Assembly: GCA_046351595.1 (NCBI GenBank)
Contig: JAXLYE010000004.1
Location: 1 to 64,000 of the forward strand
DNA length: 64,000 nt
Source: JAXLYE01 sp046351595
Lineage (GTDB): Bacteria > Myxococcota_A > Polyangia > Palsa-1104 > JAEUJZ01
Reading direction: 5' to 3'
Shown here: in pieces, positions 8,310 to 19,084 of the stretch
Position numbering within the stretch: the first letter of the stretch is position 1
Layout of the letters: each line of letters begins with the position of its first letter
Notes under the pieces: model-generated
Databases searched by the model: none
What the model was told of the DNA's origin: nothing
The model's input: the letters and a program-made list of their open reading frames with translations, nothing else
Made by a program: the position numbers and the translations under genes

Positions 8310-10622
8310 TCATCTTTGGGCTCGGTATCGTAGGATAGTGCCGCCAAGGCCCACGGCCCAGATATCACGGGAGCTGCTCCCTCTGGTACCGATCAGCCCA
8401 GTCCTGGTTCCAACGTCGATGCGAGACCAGGTCTTGCCGTCCCCGTGCAAGAGGGTACCAGTCAAACCAGCGGCCCAGAGATCACTCGCGGAGCTTCCCC
8501 ATACAGACTCGAGCAGTTGATCTGTACCCGATGAAGCCGGAGTCCAACTCATACCGTCCCACCGAAGAATAACGCCCTTGTCTCCGACTGCCCAGACATC
8601 GGTCGCGCTGCTGCCCCAGACAGAGTAGAGGTTGTTGCTGCCGCCGCCTGCCACCGGAGCCCAGGATTCGCCGTTCCATCGAAGAATGGTTCCGCCCAGT
8701 CCAACTGCCCATACGTCTCGTGAGGAGCTGCCCCAAATGCTGTAGATTCGTGGCTCCGTGGAGATTTTCTCACTCCGGTCTTGGGTGGTGCCATTCCAAT
8801 GCCATAAGGTGCCCGAGTCGCCAGCGAACCAGACATCATTCCTGCTGCTTCCCCAGACTGCATAGAATACCGTGTTGAACGGGACGGAGAGGGTGATGAT
8901 TGGGAGCCAGGCACTGCCGTCCCAATGCCAGATCTCTTGACCGACGGCCCAGAGATCATCCGGGCTGCTGCCCCAGATTCGGCGGAAATTTGCCGATGTA
9001 CTCACTAAGACTTTGGACCAGCGCGTGCCGTTCCATCTGAGGATGGTGCCTTCATCTCCAATAGCCCACGCGGTATTCTCATCTACTGCCCAGATATCAT
9101 AAAGGTCCTTCGTGATGCCCCTGGATAGCGTGCTCCAGCGAGTACCGTCCCATTTCAGCAGGGTTCCCCTATCGCCCCCGACCCAGACGTTGCTTGCATC
9201 CGTCCCCCAGACGCCGTAGAGACCTAGCGCTACATCTACGGGCTGCCGAGCCCATGATTGACCATCCCACTTCACTACGGTTCCCGCCTCACCAACAGCC
9301 CAGATGTTATTCACGCTGCTCCCCCAGATTCTGCGGAGGCCGTGAGTGGTGTCGCTATTCAGTGGGGAGGACCAGGACGCGCCGTCCCCCTTGAGGATGA
9401 CCCCAGCATTACCGGCAGCCCAGACGCTGTTCGGGCCCGTCCCCCAGACCGCAAAGAGATGCTGTGACGTATTGGAAGGCTGGAGTTTCCAAGAAATTCC
9501 ATCCCACTTCAAAATGGTCCCTGCATAACCGACAGCCCAGATACTATTGGCGCTCCATCCCCAGCCTCTGACAAGAGGGGTCTGGACGCCACTATTCTGC
9601 TCTGCCCATGTACTACCATCCCAATTCCAGATGGCACCACCATTTCCAAATGCCCAGATGTTGCTTGTATCCGCTCCCCAGAGACCGGGCAGATACCTTT
9701 CGGTCATCACTGGCTGCTTGCTCCAGCGTGCCCCGTTCCATCGAATGATGGTTCCGCCGATCCCCGAGGCCCAGATGTTACTTGTATCCGTGCCCCAGAT
9801 CGAAGACAGCGCAAAGCTTGTGTCACTTGGTTGCGGTGACCACGATGAACCGTTCCACTTCAATACGGTGCCAGCGTCTCCAACGGCCCAGACGTTGCTG
9901 GTGCCCGTGCCCCAGATGGCATCTATAAAGTTGCCTTGTGGAAGGGGACTGCTCCAGCACCAGCCGCTCTCCGAGCAGAATCCAAAGCGAAGGTCCACGT
10001 ACTGCTTGGTTGCGCCTGTAAGCTGAACCTGGCATGTGCTTTCGGTTCCGTATCCCGACCGGCCGCAGGGGCTCCCCCAATCCGTGACGGAGGACTGGCC
10101 GTCGCTGCGCACTGAGGTCAGCGTGACAATTTGGCCTTTGGGAAAATCGCAGACCCCGGGAAAGACACATGGCTTGTCCGGGGTCCCATGCACCAAGCCA
10201 CCGGAGCTAGGGTTGACAGACCCGTCGCCGGCTACGTCAACAGTCAGCGGGCAAAGCGTTCCTGGTAGCTTGACGAGGCTGACCTCAGCCTCAGAGTAAC
10301 GAACATCAGGACGGACCTTGACTTCGACCAGTCCGCGAGATAGCTCGCACCGGTCCTGATCTACGCCGCTCACAGCAACTACCAGACGCCCTTCGGTAAT
10401 GGCATCTCTCGGCACCGTGACCACAAACCGCTCGAGTCGCTCGGTAAACTCAGCCTCCTGCAGCGCTGGCTTGCCATCCAGCGTTGCATGCACCTGCAGG
10501 GCTGCGATCCCTGAAGGCAGGGATTTTACCTGGATCTGTACGGCCACCATCTCGGGGCCGCAGCTGCTCATCGCAAACAGGACAGCGAAAAGAACGGCAA
10601 CCCGCAGCCCCCAAGCGTGCAT
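8310..10622 (-). CDS. Large lipoprotein with VWG/WAVG beta-propeller-like repeats (copy A)
   Basis: 770 residues. A signal peptide ends in a lipobox-like MSSC (Cys about 21). An N-terminal region of about 190 residues has paired cysteines and is shared with the two paralogues at 13.0 and 47.2 kb. It includes a CDFPKGQ.VTLTS segment also present in copy B. The rest is a run of about 13 repeats of about 40 residues with the pattern VWG-S-x3-DVWAVG-x2-GTILRWDG-x2-W. This spacing suggests one or two beta-propellers. It faces away from the kinase gene at 10.9 kb. It is probably anchored in the outer membrane; no enzymatic motif was seen. Function unknown; a binding or sensing role is inference. 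Confidence 0.85.
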   Translation of the reverse strand: MHAWGLRVAVLFAVLFAMSSCGPEMVAVQIQVKSLPSGIAALQVHATLDGKPALQEAEFTERLERFVVTVPRDAITEGRLVVAVSGVDQDRCELSRGLVEVKVRPDVRYSEAEVSLVKLPGTLCPLTVDVAGDGSVNPSSGGLVHGTPDKPCVFPGVCDFPKGQIVTLTSVRSDGQSSVTDWGSPCGRSGYGTESTCQVQLTGATKQYVDLRFGFCSESGWCWSSPLPQGNFIDAIWGTGTSNVWAVGDAGTVLKWNGSSWSPQPSDTSFALSSIWGTDTSNIWASGIGGTIIRWNGARWSKQPVMTERYLPGLWGADTSNIWAFGNGGAIWNWDGSTWAEQNSGVQTPLVRGWGWSANSIWAVGYAGTILKWDGISWKLQPSNTSQHLFAVWGTGPNSVWAAGNAGVILKGDGASWSSPLNSDTTHGLRRIWGSSVNNIWAVGEAGTVVKWDGQSWARQPVDVALGLYGVWGTDASNVWVGGDRGTLLKWDGTRWSTLSRGITKDLYDIWAVDENTAWAIGDEGTILRWNGTRWSKVLVSTSANFRRIWGSSPDDLWAVGQEIWHWDGSAWLPIITLSVPFNTVFYAVWGSSRNDVWFAGDSGTLWHWNGTTQDRSEKISTEPRIYSIWGSSSRDVWAVGLGGTILRWNGESWAPVAGGGSNNLYSVWGSSATDVWAVGDKGVILRWDGMSWTPASSGTDQLLESVWGSSASDLWAAGLTGTLLHGDGKTWSRIDVGTRTGLIGTRGSSSRDIWAVGLGGTILRYRAQR

Positions 10623-10901
10623 GTTGACCCCCGCTCCATCAGAAATGCGAGACAGATCACACTGTCGGCCAGGTAGAACCAGATATTGTCGCTGAAGTCC
10701 TTCCGCCGGTCAAAGTATGGTTCGGCTGCAGCCTGCGAACGCCTCGGAGACCGGCCTTGTAGTGCCAGACACAGAGCAAAGGCAAAGCCCTGAGCGTGAT
10801 GCCACCAATAACCGCGTCGAAAGGGTAAGGATCCACCGGCTTCTGGAGTTTGCTCGACGGTGTCGAGCACTGATTGACGTCGGCGTCCTCCTCGGAGGAA
10901 A
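10623..10901. promoter_or_regulatory. Divergent intergenic region between lipoprotein A and the kinase operon
   Basis: 279 bases separate the divergent starts of the minus-strand lipoprotein and the plus-strand kinase, so promoters for both must lie here. I could not pick out a convincing sigma-70 -35/-10 pair on either strand. A GGAGGA stretch sits at its right end, just before an upstream ATG at 10902. Confidence 0.4.
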
Positions 10902-10940
10902 ATGTCCCGGGGGCTGGAGAATGCCTGCCTTGGCACAGAG

Positions 10941-12405
<1,465 letters not shown>

Positions 12406-12416
<11 letters not shown>

Positions 12417-13023
12417 GCATTCCATCCGCCCAGTTGTCGCTTGCCTGCTGCTACATCTGGCTGATGCCAGCGCTCAATCTCAGGCTGCTGTCCCGACTTG
12501 TGGGAGCGTTCCCGCGTGCCGCGCGCTATTCGAGCAGGCGCAGCAGCATTCTGGCGCTGGTCGACTTGATGAGGCGCTGAGTAGCTACCGCCAGGCCTAC
12601 GAGCTCCAGGCGGACCCGCGCCTCCTGTTCAGCATCGGCCGAGTCCTTCACAAGCTGGGACAGTCAGATGGCGCGCTCTCCTACTATCAACAATTTGTGG
12701 AATCCCCGCTTGACGACGAGGCTCAGAAGTCGAGAGCCCGCGAGTACATGGCACAGCTAAGGGTGCCCCCGCCGCAGGCCCGCGAGGGTCTGCTCAATAC
12801 GGACGCCAAGCCGAAGGAAGAGCGGCCTACTACCTCAAGTACCACGCTCCCTGAAGTGAATGAGCAGAAGCGGCTGGTGCCGGTCTACAAGAAGGCGTGG
12901 TTCTGGGCCGTGGTCGCTGGGAGCGCGGCAGCTGTCGGGCTGGGTATCGGGCTTGGAGTTGGGCTCAGCAATCGCGGGCCCGAGCTGCCAGCTGACATCA
13001 ACCTGTATCACGCCACGTTCTAG
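12406..13023 (+). CDS. Exported TPR protein with C-terminal membrane anchor, triad 1
   Basis: 205 residues. The ATG lies inside the end of the kinase gene. A signal peptide (about 1-25, ending ADASAQS) is followed by two Cys residues (CGSVPAC). Then come two TPR-like helical pairs (about 40-105) with the typical pattern of a peptide that 'loads' a queue (SYRQAYELQ, SYYQQFVE). A variable linker and a C-terminal anchor AWFWAVVAGSAAAVGLGIGLG complete it. The same AWFW...GSAA anchor occurs in the paralogue at 46.5 kb, so the two triads share ancestry. Likely periplasmic and anchored. A role as adaptor between kinase and lipoprotein is inference. Confidence 0.85.
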
Positions 13024-13043
13024 GGCTTCTCATCAGAAGGAGT

Positions 13044-15488
13044 ATGAAAGTGCGCACTCTCTTGCTGCGCTGGGTCGCGATCTGCCTTCTCGCATGGTTC
13101 GCCTCTTGTGGCCCTGACACCGTCGCTGTACGGGTCCGAGTGAAGAACCTGCCCGCTGATGCCGCTGCTTTGCAGGTCAATTCCTATTTGGACTGCAAGC
13201 CGGCCAGAGAGAAGGCAGAGTTCTCCCAGAACCTCGATCAGCTCGCGGTAACCGTCCCCAAGAGCGCGATCGAAACCGGGCGGCTGGTCATCGAGGTGAG
13301 CGCCGTAGATCGCGATCGCTGCGAGACGTCACGGGGCCGCGTCGAAACGACGGTTAGCGCCAGCGTCAATTACTCCGAGGTGGACGTCAGCCTGGAGGCG
13401 CAGCCGACAACCTGTACGCTGACGATCGATCAGGCCGGTGAGGGCAGCGTCCTGCCGCTCAGCGAGGGCGTAGCGCATCGTCCCCAGCGAGACGATCTCT
13501 GTGGCTTCCCGGGTCCGACACCCTGTACCTCGCTAGGGGCCTGTGACTTTCCCAAGGGGCAGATGGTGACGCTGACCTCTGCCCGCGATCCAGCGTCCTA
13601 TTTCGTCACCGATTGGCGGGAGACTTGCCCTGGACAATCTTACGGAAAGTCTAGGAGCAGCCAGTGCTCGCTCACTATTAACAGTGCGATGACGATGCGG
13701 GTTCGTCTGAGCGACGGATTCTGTACGCCAGATGACTGGTGTTACAGCAGCCCAGCGCCACAGCCCTATCCACTCTACCGAGTCTGGGTTTCCCCAAAGA
13801 CCGGAATTGGCTATTCCGTTGGCGAAGCTGGTACCGTGATGAGGTGGGACGGAGCCGCATGGTCCCGCCAGGAAGCAGGCACCAAGCAGAACCTGCGCGG
13901 GGTATGGGGGGTCATGCCGACCGGGAACGTGGACAACGTCTGGGCTGTCGGTGCGGGCGGCACGATTATCCGGTGGGGAGGCTCCGCCTGGTCGGCCTCG
14001 ACTTCTGGTACCACAGCAAACCTGGAGAGTGTATGGGGAAGCAGTAATGGTACCACCGTCTGGGCTGTCGGCGCTGGCGGCACGATTCTGAGAGGAAATG
14101 GTTCGGCATGGTCTCCGAGCACCTCTGGTACAACAGTTAACCTCAAGGGGGTGTGGAGCACTGCCGATGGGAACATGGCCATCGCGGTCGGTGCTGCCGG
14201 CACGATCCTTCGCTGGAACGGTACGGCCTGGTCTCCGATGACCTCTGGCACAACGGCGAACCTTGAAGGGGTCTGGGGGGCAGACGCGAACAATATCTGG
14301 GCAGTAGGCGAAGGTAGCACCATCCTCAAGTGGAACGGGGCAGCTTGGACACCGCAGACCACCGACCCAGGCCAGACGCTTTATAGCGTATGGGGCCTCG
14401 ATGCGAGCAATGTGTGGGTTACAGGGATCACAGGGGGCACAAACATAAACGGCCTGCTCATGAAGTGGGACACGGCCAATACGAAGTGGGCCACTCAGTA
14501 TAGCGGGACCAAGGAAACCATCTACAGCGTCGGAGGGGTCACCCAGAGCACCCTGCTTGCCGTAGGAGGCTACAGCACGCTGTTGATCTGGCGTGGTACA
14601 AACGGATACTGGGCCAAGGCTCCTGGGAGCGCTAATTTCTTGGGTATCTGGGGCACGCCTAACGACATCTGGGCCGTTGGAGAGAGCGGCACCGTTGTCC
14701 GCCGCGGCTCCTTCGGATGGGTCCCGGTCCTGAACGCCGCGGCAGCTGGCGGCGGGCCGACCACGGCGACTTTCTCAAGCATCTGGGGGACTGATAAGGA
14801 TCATATTTGGGCGATTGCGACGGGCAGCTCAAGCGCGATCTTCAAGTGGGACGGTAGCATGTGGACCTCCCAGGCACGGCCGGAAGCCCTTCGAGGGATC
14901 TGGGGGGTCGATTCTAACAACCTCTGGGCAACAGGGACGGCAGCCCCCGATCTGAACGGGGTGATCCTCCGTACTTCGGACGGACAGAACTGGACGAGTC
15001 AGTACAGCGGGAGCAAAGGGACATACTGGGAAGTATGGGGGAGTGATCAGAGGAACGTCTGGACATTCGGGCAGGCAAGCGTGTTTATATCTGGTGCATA
15101 CCAGCCCACTCCTAACATCCTGAAGTGGGACGGGGGCGCTTGGTCTGCTGTCTCCGACACTCCCCAGCGGAACTTCTTTGGCGCCTGGGGAACCGGGTCC
15201 AAGAATATCTGGGTGGGTACGGACACGGGCTTGGCCCTCCGATGGGACGGCGCTAGATGGTTCACGGAGGAGACAGGCACCGGCAAGACTCTGTATGGGA
15301 TATGGGGCACGGATGAGAAGAATGTGTGGGCCGTAGGCCGGGACGGCGTCATCGTTCGATGGGATGGCTCGTCCTGGTCGCCTCAGGCTAGCGGCACTAC
15401 GCAGTTCCTCCTGCGAGTCTGGGGACGGGATACCAAGAACATCTGGGCAGTAGGCAATGGAGGTACGATCCTCAACTACCTGCCCTAA
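13044..15488 (+). CDS. Large lipoprotein with VWG/WAVG beta-propeller-like repeats (copy B), triad 1
   Basis: 814 residues. The start ATG is preceded by AAGGAG. The signal peptide ends in a lipobox FASC (Cys about 22). The N-terminal domain matches copy A (for example CGP-x-x-VAV and CDFPKGQ), with more cysteines. It is followed by about 14 propeller-type repeats (VWG-x-NVWAVG-x-GTI-RW-G-W). The gene follows the TPR gene by 20 bases, so the three genes form one operon. It converges on the regulator gene at 15.5 kb with a 16-base gap. Copies A, B and C differ most in the number and sequence of repeats, as expected for recombining repeat genes. Function unknown. Confidence 0.87.
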   Translation: MKVRTLLLRWVAICLLAWFASCGPDTVAVRVRVKNLPADAAALQVNSYLDCKPAREKAEFSQNLDQLAVTVPKSAIETGRLVIEVSAVDRDRCETSRGRVETTVSASVNYSEVDVSLEAQPTTCTLTIDQAGEGSVLPLSEGVAHRPQRDDLCGFPGPTPCTSLGACDFPKGQMVTLTSARDPASYFVTDWRETCPGQSYGKSRSSQCSLTINSAMTMRVRLSDGFCTPDDWCYSSPAPQPYPLYRVWVSPKTGIGYSVGEAGTVMRWDGAAWSRQEAGTKQNLRGVWGVMPTGNVDNVWAVGAGGTIIRWGGSAWSASTSGTTANLESVWGSSNGTTVWAVGAGGTILRGNGSAWSPSTSGTTVNLKGVWSTADGNMAIAVGAAGTILRWNGTAWSPMTSGTTANLEGVWGADANNIWAVGEGSTILKWNGAAWTPQTTDPGQTLYSVWGLDASNVWVTGITGGTNINGLLMKWDTANTKWATQYSGTKETIYSVGGVTQSTLLAVGGYSTLLIWRGTNGYWAKAPGSANFLGIWGTPNDIWAVGESGTVVRRGSFGWVPVLNAAAAGGGPTTATFSSIWGTDKDHIWAIATGSSSAIFKWDGSMWTSQARPEALRGIWGVDSNNLWATGTAAPDLNGVILRTSDGQNWTSQYSGSKGTYWEVWGSDQRNVWTFGQASVFISGAYQPTPNILKWDGGAWSAVSDTPQRNFFGAWGTGSKNIWVGTDTGLALRWDGARWFTEETGTGKTLYGIWGTDEKNVWAVGRDGVIVRWDGSSWSPQASGTTQFLLRVWGRDTKNIWAVGNGGTILNYLP

Positions 15489-15504
15489 CCGCACAGGTTC
15501 CTAC

Positions 15505-16410
15505 TCAAGTACGCCCCAGCTTGAGGTAGAGCGTCCGCCGGGTGATGCCCAGCGCATCAGCGGTCCGCTTCTTGTTCCCGCCGAAGCCGGCCAGCGTCGC
15601 CCGGAGTAGGATCTGCTCGGCAATCGCGAGGGATGTGCCCAGAGGGATCTGCACCGCCGCATTCAGCGCCGTCGGGGCTAGCAGGTCGCCCAGGTCCGCG
15701 GCTCGCAGCACACCCTCGCGCGCACGCCAGGCCGCCTGCGTCAGAACGGTCGCGAACTCGCGTACATTGCCTGGCCAGGGATAGCCCCGAAGCAGAGTAA
15801 GCGCCTCTTCATCGATGGTGACGGAGGCCGCAGCGCCTTCGTTGACTTGCTCTGCGATCAAGTCCGTCGCCAGCGCGGGCAGATCCGTGCCGCGCGTTCG
15901 TAGCGGCGGCAGGTGCAGCCGCACGGCAGCCAGGCGATGGTACAGATCCCGGCGCAGACGACCGCGCCGTACAAGTGGATCGAGATCCTCGGCCGCGTTG
16001 CTGATCCAGCGGGGCGCGTGCCGGAGGCGGCGTGACGAGAGTCCGGATGTCTCTATCGCAAGCGGCGACTGCAGCACGCGCAGAAGCTCGTTTTGGGCCG
16101 CCGCGTCCAGCTCTTCGACGCCATCCAGCAGCACCGAGCCGCTGCGCGCCCGCGGCAGCGCGTCCGCGAGCACGGCCTGTAGCGCCGCCCCATCCAGCCC
16201 GCTGCAGCGGATCACCTCGAAGGGCTCTGCGCCTCGACCCGAGCACCGATGCAGCGCCCGGGCTGCGCGCTCCTTGCCGACGCCGGGCTCGCCCCAGATG
16301 AGCACGGGCATGTCGCTCGGCGCGACGTTCTCGAGCTCCGTGACGAACCGGCGCATCGCGCGCGACTCGCAGACCAGGCCGATCTCGGACTTCTTTGTCT
16401 GCGGCCTCAT
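15505..16410 (-). CDS. Fis-type AAA+ regulator lacking the sigma-54 GAFTGA loop
   Basis: 301 residues from the ATG that overlaps the upstream stop by four bases. It has the central AAA+ domain of NtrC-type activators: Walker A GEPGVGKE (40-47), Walker B GSVLLDGVEELD (91-102), a YPWPGNVREF segment and a Fis-type helix-turn-helix at the C terminus (KKRTADALGITRRTLY). The stretch where GAFTGA should contact sigma-54 is shortened and has no such motif. There is no receiver or sensor domain. It is therefore probably not a classical sigma-54 activator and may act by DNA binding alone. It is the last gene of a three-gene coupled operon with a methyltransferase and a transporter. Confidence 0.82.
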   Translation of the reverse strand: MRPQTKKSEIGLVCESRAMRRFVTELENVAPSDMPVLIWGEPGVGKERAARALHRCSGRGAEPFEVIRCSGLDGAALQAVLADALPRARSGSVLLDGVEELDAAAQNELLRVLQSPLAIETSGLSSRRLRHAPRWISNAAEDLDPLVRRGRLRRDLYHRLAAVRLHLPPLRTRGTDLPALATDLIAEQVNEGAAASVTIDEEALTLLRGYPWPGNVREFATVLTQAAWRAREGVLRAADLGDLLAPTALNAAVQIPLGTSLAIAEQILLRATLAGFGGNKKRTADALGITRRTLYLKLGRT

Positions 16411-17441
16411 GGTGCCTCCCCTGTCGTGTATCCGACCGCCCCGCAGCGACGGTAGACCTGCAGCTCGCCAGGCAAAGCCTCGCCGTAGCGGCAGGCGGCC
16501 ACCTGCTCCCAGCCGAGCGCGCCCAGGCGCCCGCTCACCGACGCGGGCTGGTAGTGCTTGCACCGCCACAGCTCGATCTCGCGGGGCGGGGACTCGCCGG
16601 GAAAGAGCGCGACCGCGCTCCAGGCATAGCTGCCCAGGAGCGCGGCGTCCGGATCCAGGCGAAGCGTCCACTCGATCGGCTCTCCGCCTGCGTAGGGAGC
16701 GAGGGCCGCCGCGAGCCAGGGCTTGGCCTCGTCGAGTCGCCGCTGGGCCGCCTCGCCCTGGCGCGCCCAGCGAGCCTTCTGGCTCTCGCCGGACGACAGC
16801 GGAAGGTCCAGCACCAGCACATCGCCCGCGCCACAGAAGGCCAGTCCGTACCGTAGGAAACGCAGCTCGTCTTCGAGCTCGCCGAGTGTGCCGCCGAGCA
16901 AGACGATCACGCGCTGCCGCCCGGAGAGAGACAAGAGGTCCGCGTGCGATGACAGCTCCTCCAGGTCCGCGAGCAGAGCCCAGACCGCAACGTGCGGCAG
17001 GGACTCGCTCGCGTGGACATAGGCGGCCGTCAGCAGCGGCTCGCTCAGGTCCACCAGCCCCAGCGAGGACGAAGGATCACTCGCGGCGAGCAGCCGCGTC
17101 GCCAGGAGGACGTCCTCACGACCCTCGCCGGTCCCCAGCACCAGCACGTCGAGCGGGTCGGCGTGCTGGTGCGGGCCGATCAGGGTGGCCAGCAGGTCGA
17201 GGCGGGCCGCTCGCTCCTGGGCTTCCGGGCAGCGGCGGACATAGAGACGGTACGCCTCGGCGCTGGCGGGCCCCAGATAGGCCCAGACCGGGCGCAGCGC
17301 GGACCGCTCGGCGCGCAGCGTGTGGGGCATCTCGGAGGCTTCGCGGCTCAGCCGGCGATGCGGCGTCAGCACGCAGTTGAGCCAGCGCTCGCGCTCCAGC
17401 GGCTGCGACCGGCGCGACGGGACAAGCGGGCGCCGCTTCAT
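16407..17441 (-). CDS. EgtD-like SAM-dependent methyltransferase (Methyltransf_33 type)
   Basis: 344 residues. The SAM-binding motif is at about 98-106 (VLVLGTGEG), followed by an acidic DLSEPLL. A second conserved stretch, VIVLLGGTLGELEDE, resembles the FLGSxxGNL segment of the histidine N-alpha-methyltransferase family that makes hercynine for ergothioneine. The EgtB/SUMF partner usually found with true EgtD is absent nearby, so the substrate may be another amino acid or small molecule. Both ends overlap neighbours by four bases (ATGA), so it is translated with the transporter and regulator. Fold assignment is good; the substrate is unknown. Confidence 0.65.
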   Translation of the reverse strand: MKRRPLVPSRRSQPLERERWLNCVLTPHRRLSREASEMPHTLRAERSALRPVWAYLGPASAEAYRLYVRRCPEAQERAARLDLLATLIGPHQHADPLDVLVLGTGEGREDVLLATRLLAASDPSSSLGLVDLSEPLLTAAYVHASESLPHVAVWALLADLEELSSHADLLSLSGRQRVIVLLGGTLGELEDELRFLRYGLAFCGAGDVLVLDLPLSSGESQKARWARQGEAAQRRLDEAKPWLAAALAPYAGGEPIEWTLRLDPDAALLGSYAWSAVALFPGESPPREIELWRCKHYQPASVSGRLGALGWEQVAACRYGEALPGELQVYRRCGAVGYTTGEAP

Positions 17442-19003
17442 GAGTCACGCTCGCACGCACGAGACAGGCGCCCGTCCATCGCCTGCGCGATCAGGAGGGA
17501 GCCACACAGAAGCACGGCCAGGCCGCAGCCGATGGCGCTGAGCGCACGGACCGGCACCGGCAGCCACGTGCAGACAATCAGAGGTATAGGCCCCGCCATG
17601 GCCAGCGCGGCAAGGAGCAGGCGCATCCGCCCCGGGGTTGACGGCGATGGGGAGACGGCCGCCAGGAGGTTCGAGGGCTCGGAGCCAGCGAGCGCAACCA
17701 GGCGCTCGGTGCTCTCTGCTTCGTGGGCCTCTCGAGGCGAGCCCGCGAGCAGACCTTCAAAAGTCCCCAGCCTCTTCAGGATCACCGCTGCGGCCCCAAG
17801 AGACAGCAGCGCCAGCGCCCCGAAGTAGCGGTGATGCGGCCAGCGCGTCCACATAAGACCCGCGATCCCGGCCAGCTCGTTGCCCGCCGCCGTCGCGGCA
17901 AACCACAGCGCCACCATGCGAGAGGTCTTCTGCTGCGGAGCCAGGCGCGTGACCAGCGCCAGGCCCATCGGCGCAAGGAGCAGCTCCCCGAGCGTCAGCA
18001 GCACGTAGCAGCCGCCGAGCCAGCCGAGGCCGACCCGGTCCGTGTCGCCGCCCCGCAGCCCGGCCAGGGTCATCACGACGAAGGCGGCGCCGGTGGCGGC
18101 AAACCCCCAGGCCATCTTACCGGCGGTCGAAAGGTCTTCTCCGCGTCGGCGCAGGCGGGACAGCACCCAGCCGAGAGGCGGCGCCAGCGCGAGCACCAAG
18201 AGCGAATGAAGGGACATGAAGTGCCCCGGGGCCATGGCCAGCGCGCGACCCAGCAGTGGCAGGCGAAGGTCGGTGTGCTGCTCGGCGAACAGGGTCAGCG
18301 AGGTGGTGGCCTGCGCCGCCGCGATCCAGAACACAACGCCCAGCGCGCAGATCTGCCGGCAGGCGCGCACGCGCTCGGGTTCCCCACTGGACATAGGTTC
18401 CCTCGGGGCCGGCAGCACCGTGATGAAACGGGCGGGACGCAGAGCGGCCGCGCTGGCCAGGAAGCAAGCCGTGCTGGCCAGCATCCCGAGCGTGGCGACC
18501 TGGAAGACCGCGGCCCAGCCCCAGCGCGCTCGCGCCCACTCGGCGACGAGCGGGGCGACGGCGGCGCCTGCATTGAAGACGCAGTGCATCAGCAGGAATC
18601 CGCTGTCACGTCGAGGGTCGCCGGCGCGGTAGAGCGACCCGGCGAGTGCATGCAGCGCCGGCTTGAAGAGGCCGTGCCCGGCGACCAGCAGCAGGAGCGC
18701 TGGCCCGAGTAGCAAGGGCCGATCGAGCGCGAGCGCTCCGTACCCGAGCGTAAGCAGCGCCGTCCCCAGAAAGGTCGCGAGCCGTCGCCCGAGCCAGCGG
18801 TCCGCGAGCAGTCCGCCCGGCAGCCCGCTCAGGTAGGACAGCGCCTGCAGCGTCCCGCACAGAAGCATGGCCATGTCTGGGCGCAGGCCGTGAGCCTGCT
18901 GCAAATACAACACGAGCAGCGGCAGCGTCGCGAAGCAGGCAAAGCGCTCCCAAAGCTGGACGAGCGCAAGGAGATACAGGGCACGAGGGTGGTGTCTCGT
19001 CAT
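17438..19003 (-). CDS. POT/PTR2-family major facilitator transporter
   Basis: 521 residues. The start ATG at 19003 has a good GGAGG; a longer frame upstream lacks one. The N terminus shows QLWERF...LLVLYLQQ and later GLFKPAL, hallmarks of proton-coupled oligopeptide (POT) transporters, with about 12-14 hydrophobic segments in the inner membrane. The usual ExxER of helix 1 is partly kept (WERF). The C-terminal part is less conserved and ends in two extra hydrophobic segments. The gene is followed by an ATGA overlap with the methyltransferase, hinting that the imported compound is methylated or that the product is exported. Family fairly sure; cargo unknown. Confidence 0.8.
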   Translation of the reverse strand: MTRHHPRALYLLALVQLWERFACFATLPLLVLYLQQAHGLRPDMAMLLCGTLQALSYLSGLPGGLLADRWLGRRLATFLGTALLTLGYGALALDRPLLLGPALLLLVAGHGLFKPALHALAGSLYRAGDPRRDSGFLLMHCVFNAGAAVAPLVAEWARARWGWAAVFQVATLGMLASTACFLASAAALRPARFITVLPAPREPMSSGEPERVRACRQICALGVVFWIAAAQATTSLTLFAEQHTDLRLPLLGRALAMAPGHFMSLHSLLVLALAPPLGWVLSRLRRRGEDLSTAGKMAWGFAATGAAFVVMTLAGLRGGDTDRVGLGWLGGCYVLLTLGELLLAPMGLALVTRLAPQQKTSRMVALWFAATAAGNELAGIAGLMWTRWPHHRYFGALALLSLGAAAVILKRLGTFEGLLAGSPREAHEAESTERLVALAGSEPSNLLAAVSPSPSTPGRMRLLLAALAMAGPIPLIVCTWLPVPVRALSAIGCGLAVLLCGSLLIAQAMDGRLSRACERDS

Positions 19004-19084
19004 GGTGTCCTCCGTTGAGGCCACGCCGCGGGGAGCACCGGCTCTGGCCAAGGCCAAACCCGTGCTCCCCGCAGGCAGCAGGCT

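Noticed and set aside
15815..17380. 521-residue plus-strand frame over the regulator and methyltransferase
   Set aside because: Ser/Arg/Pro-rich and antisense to genes with clear AAA+ and methyltransferase motifs.
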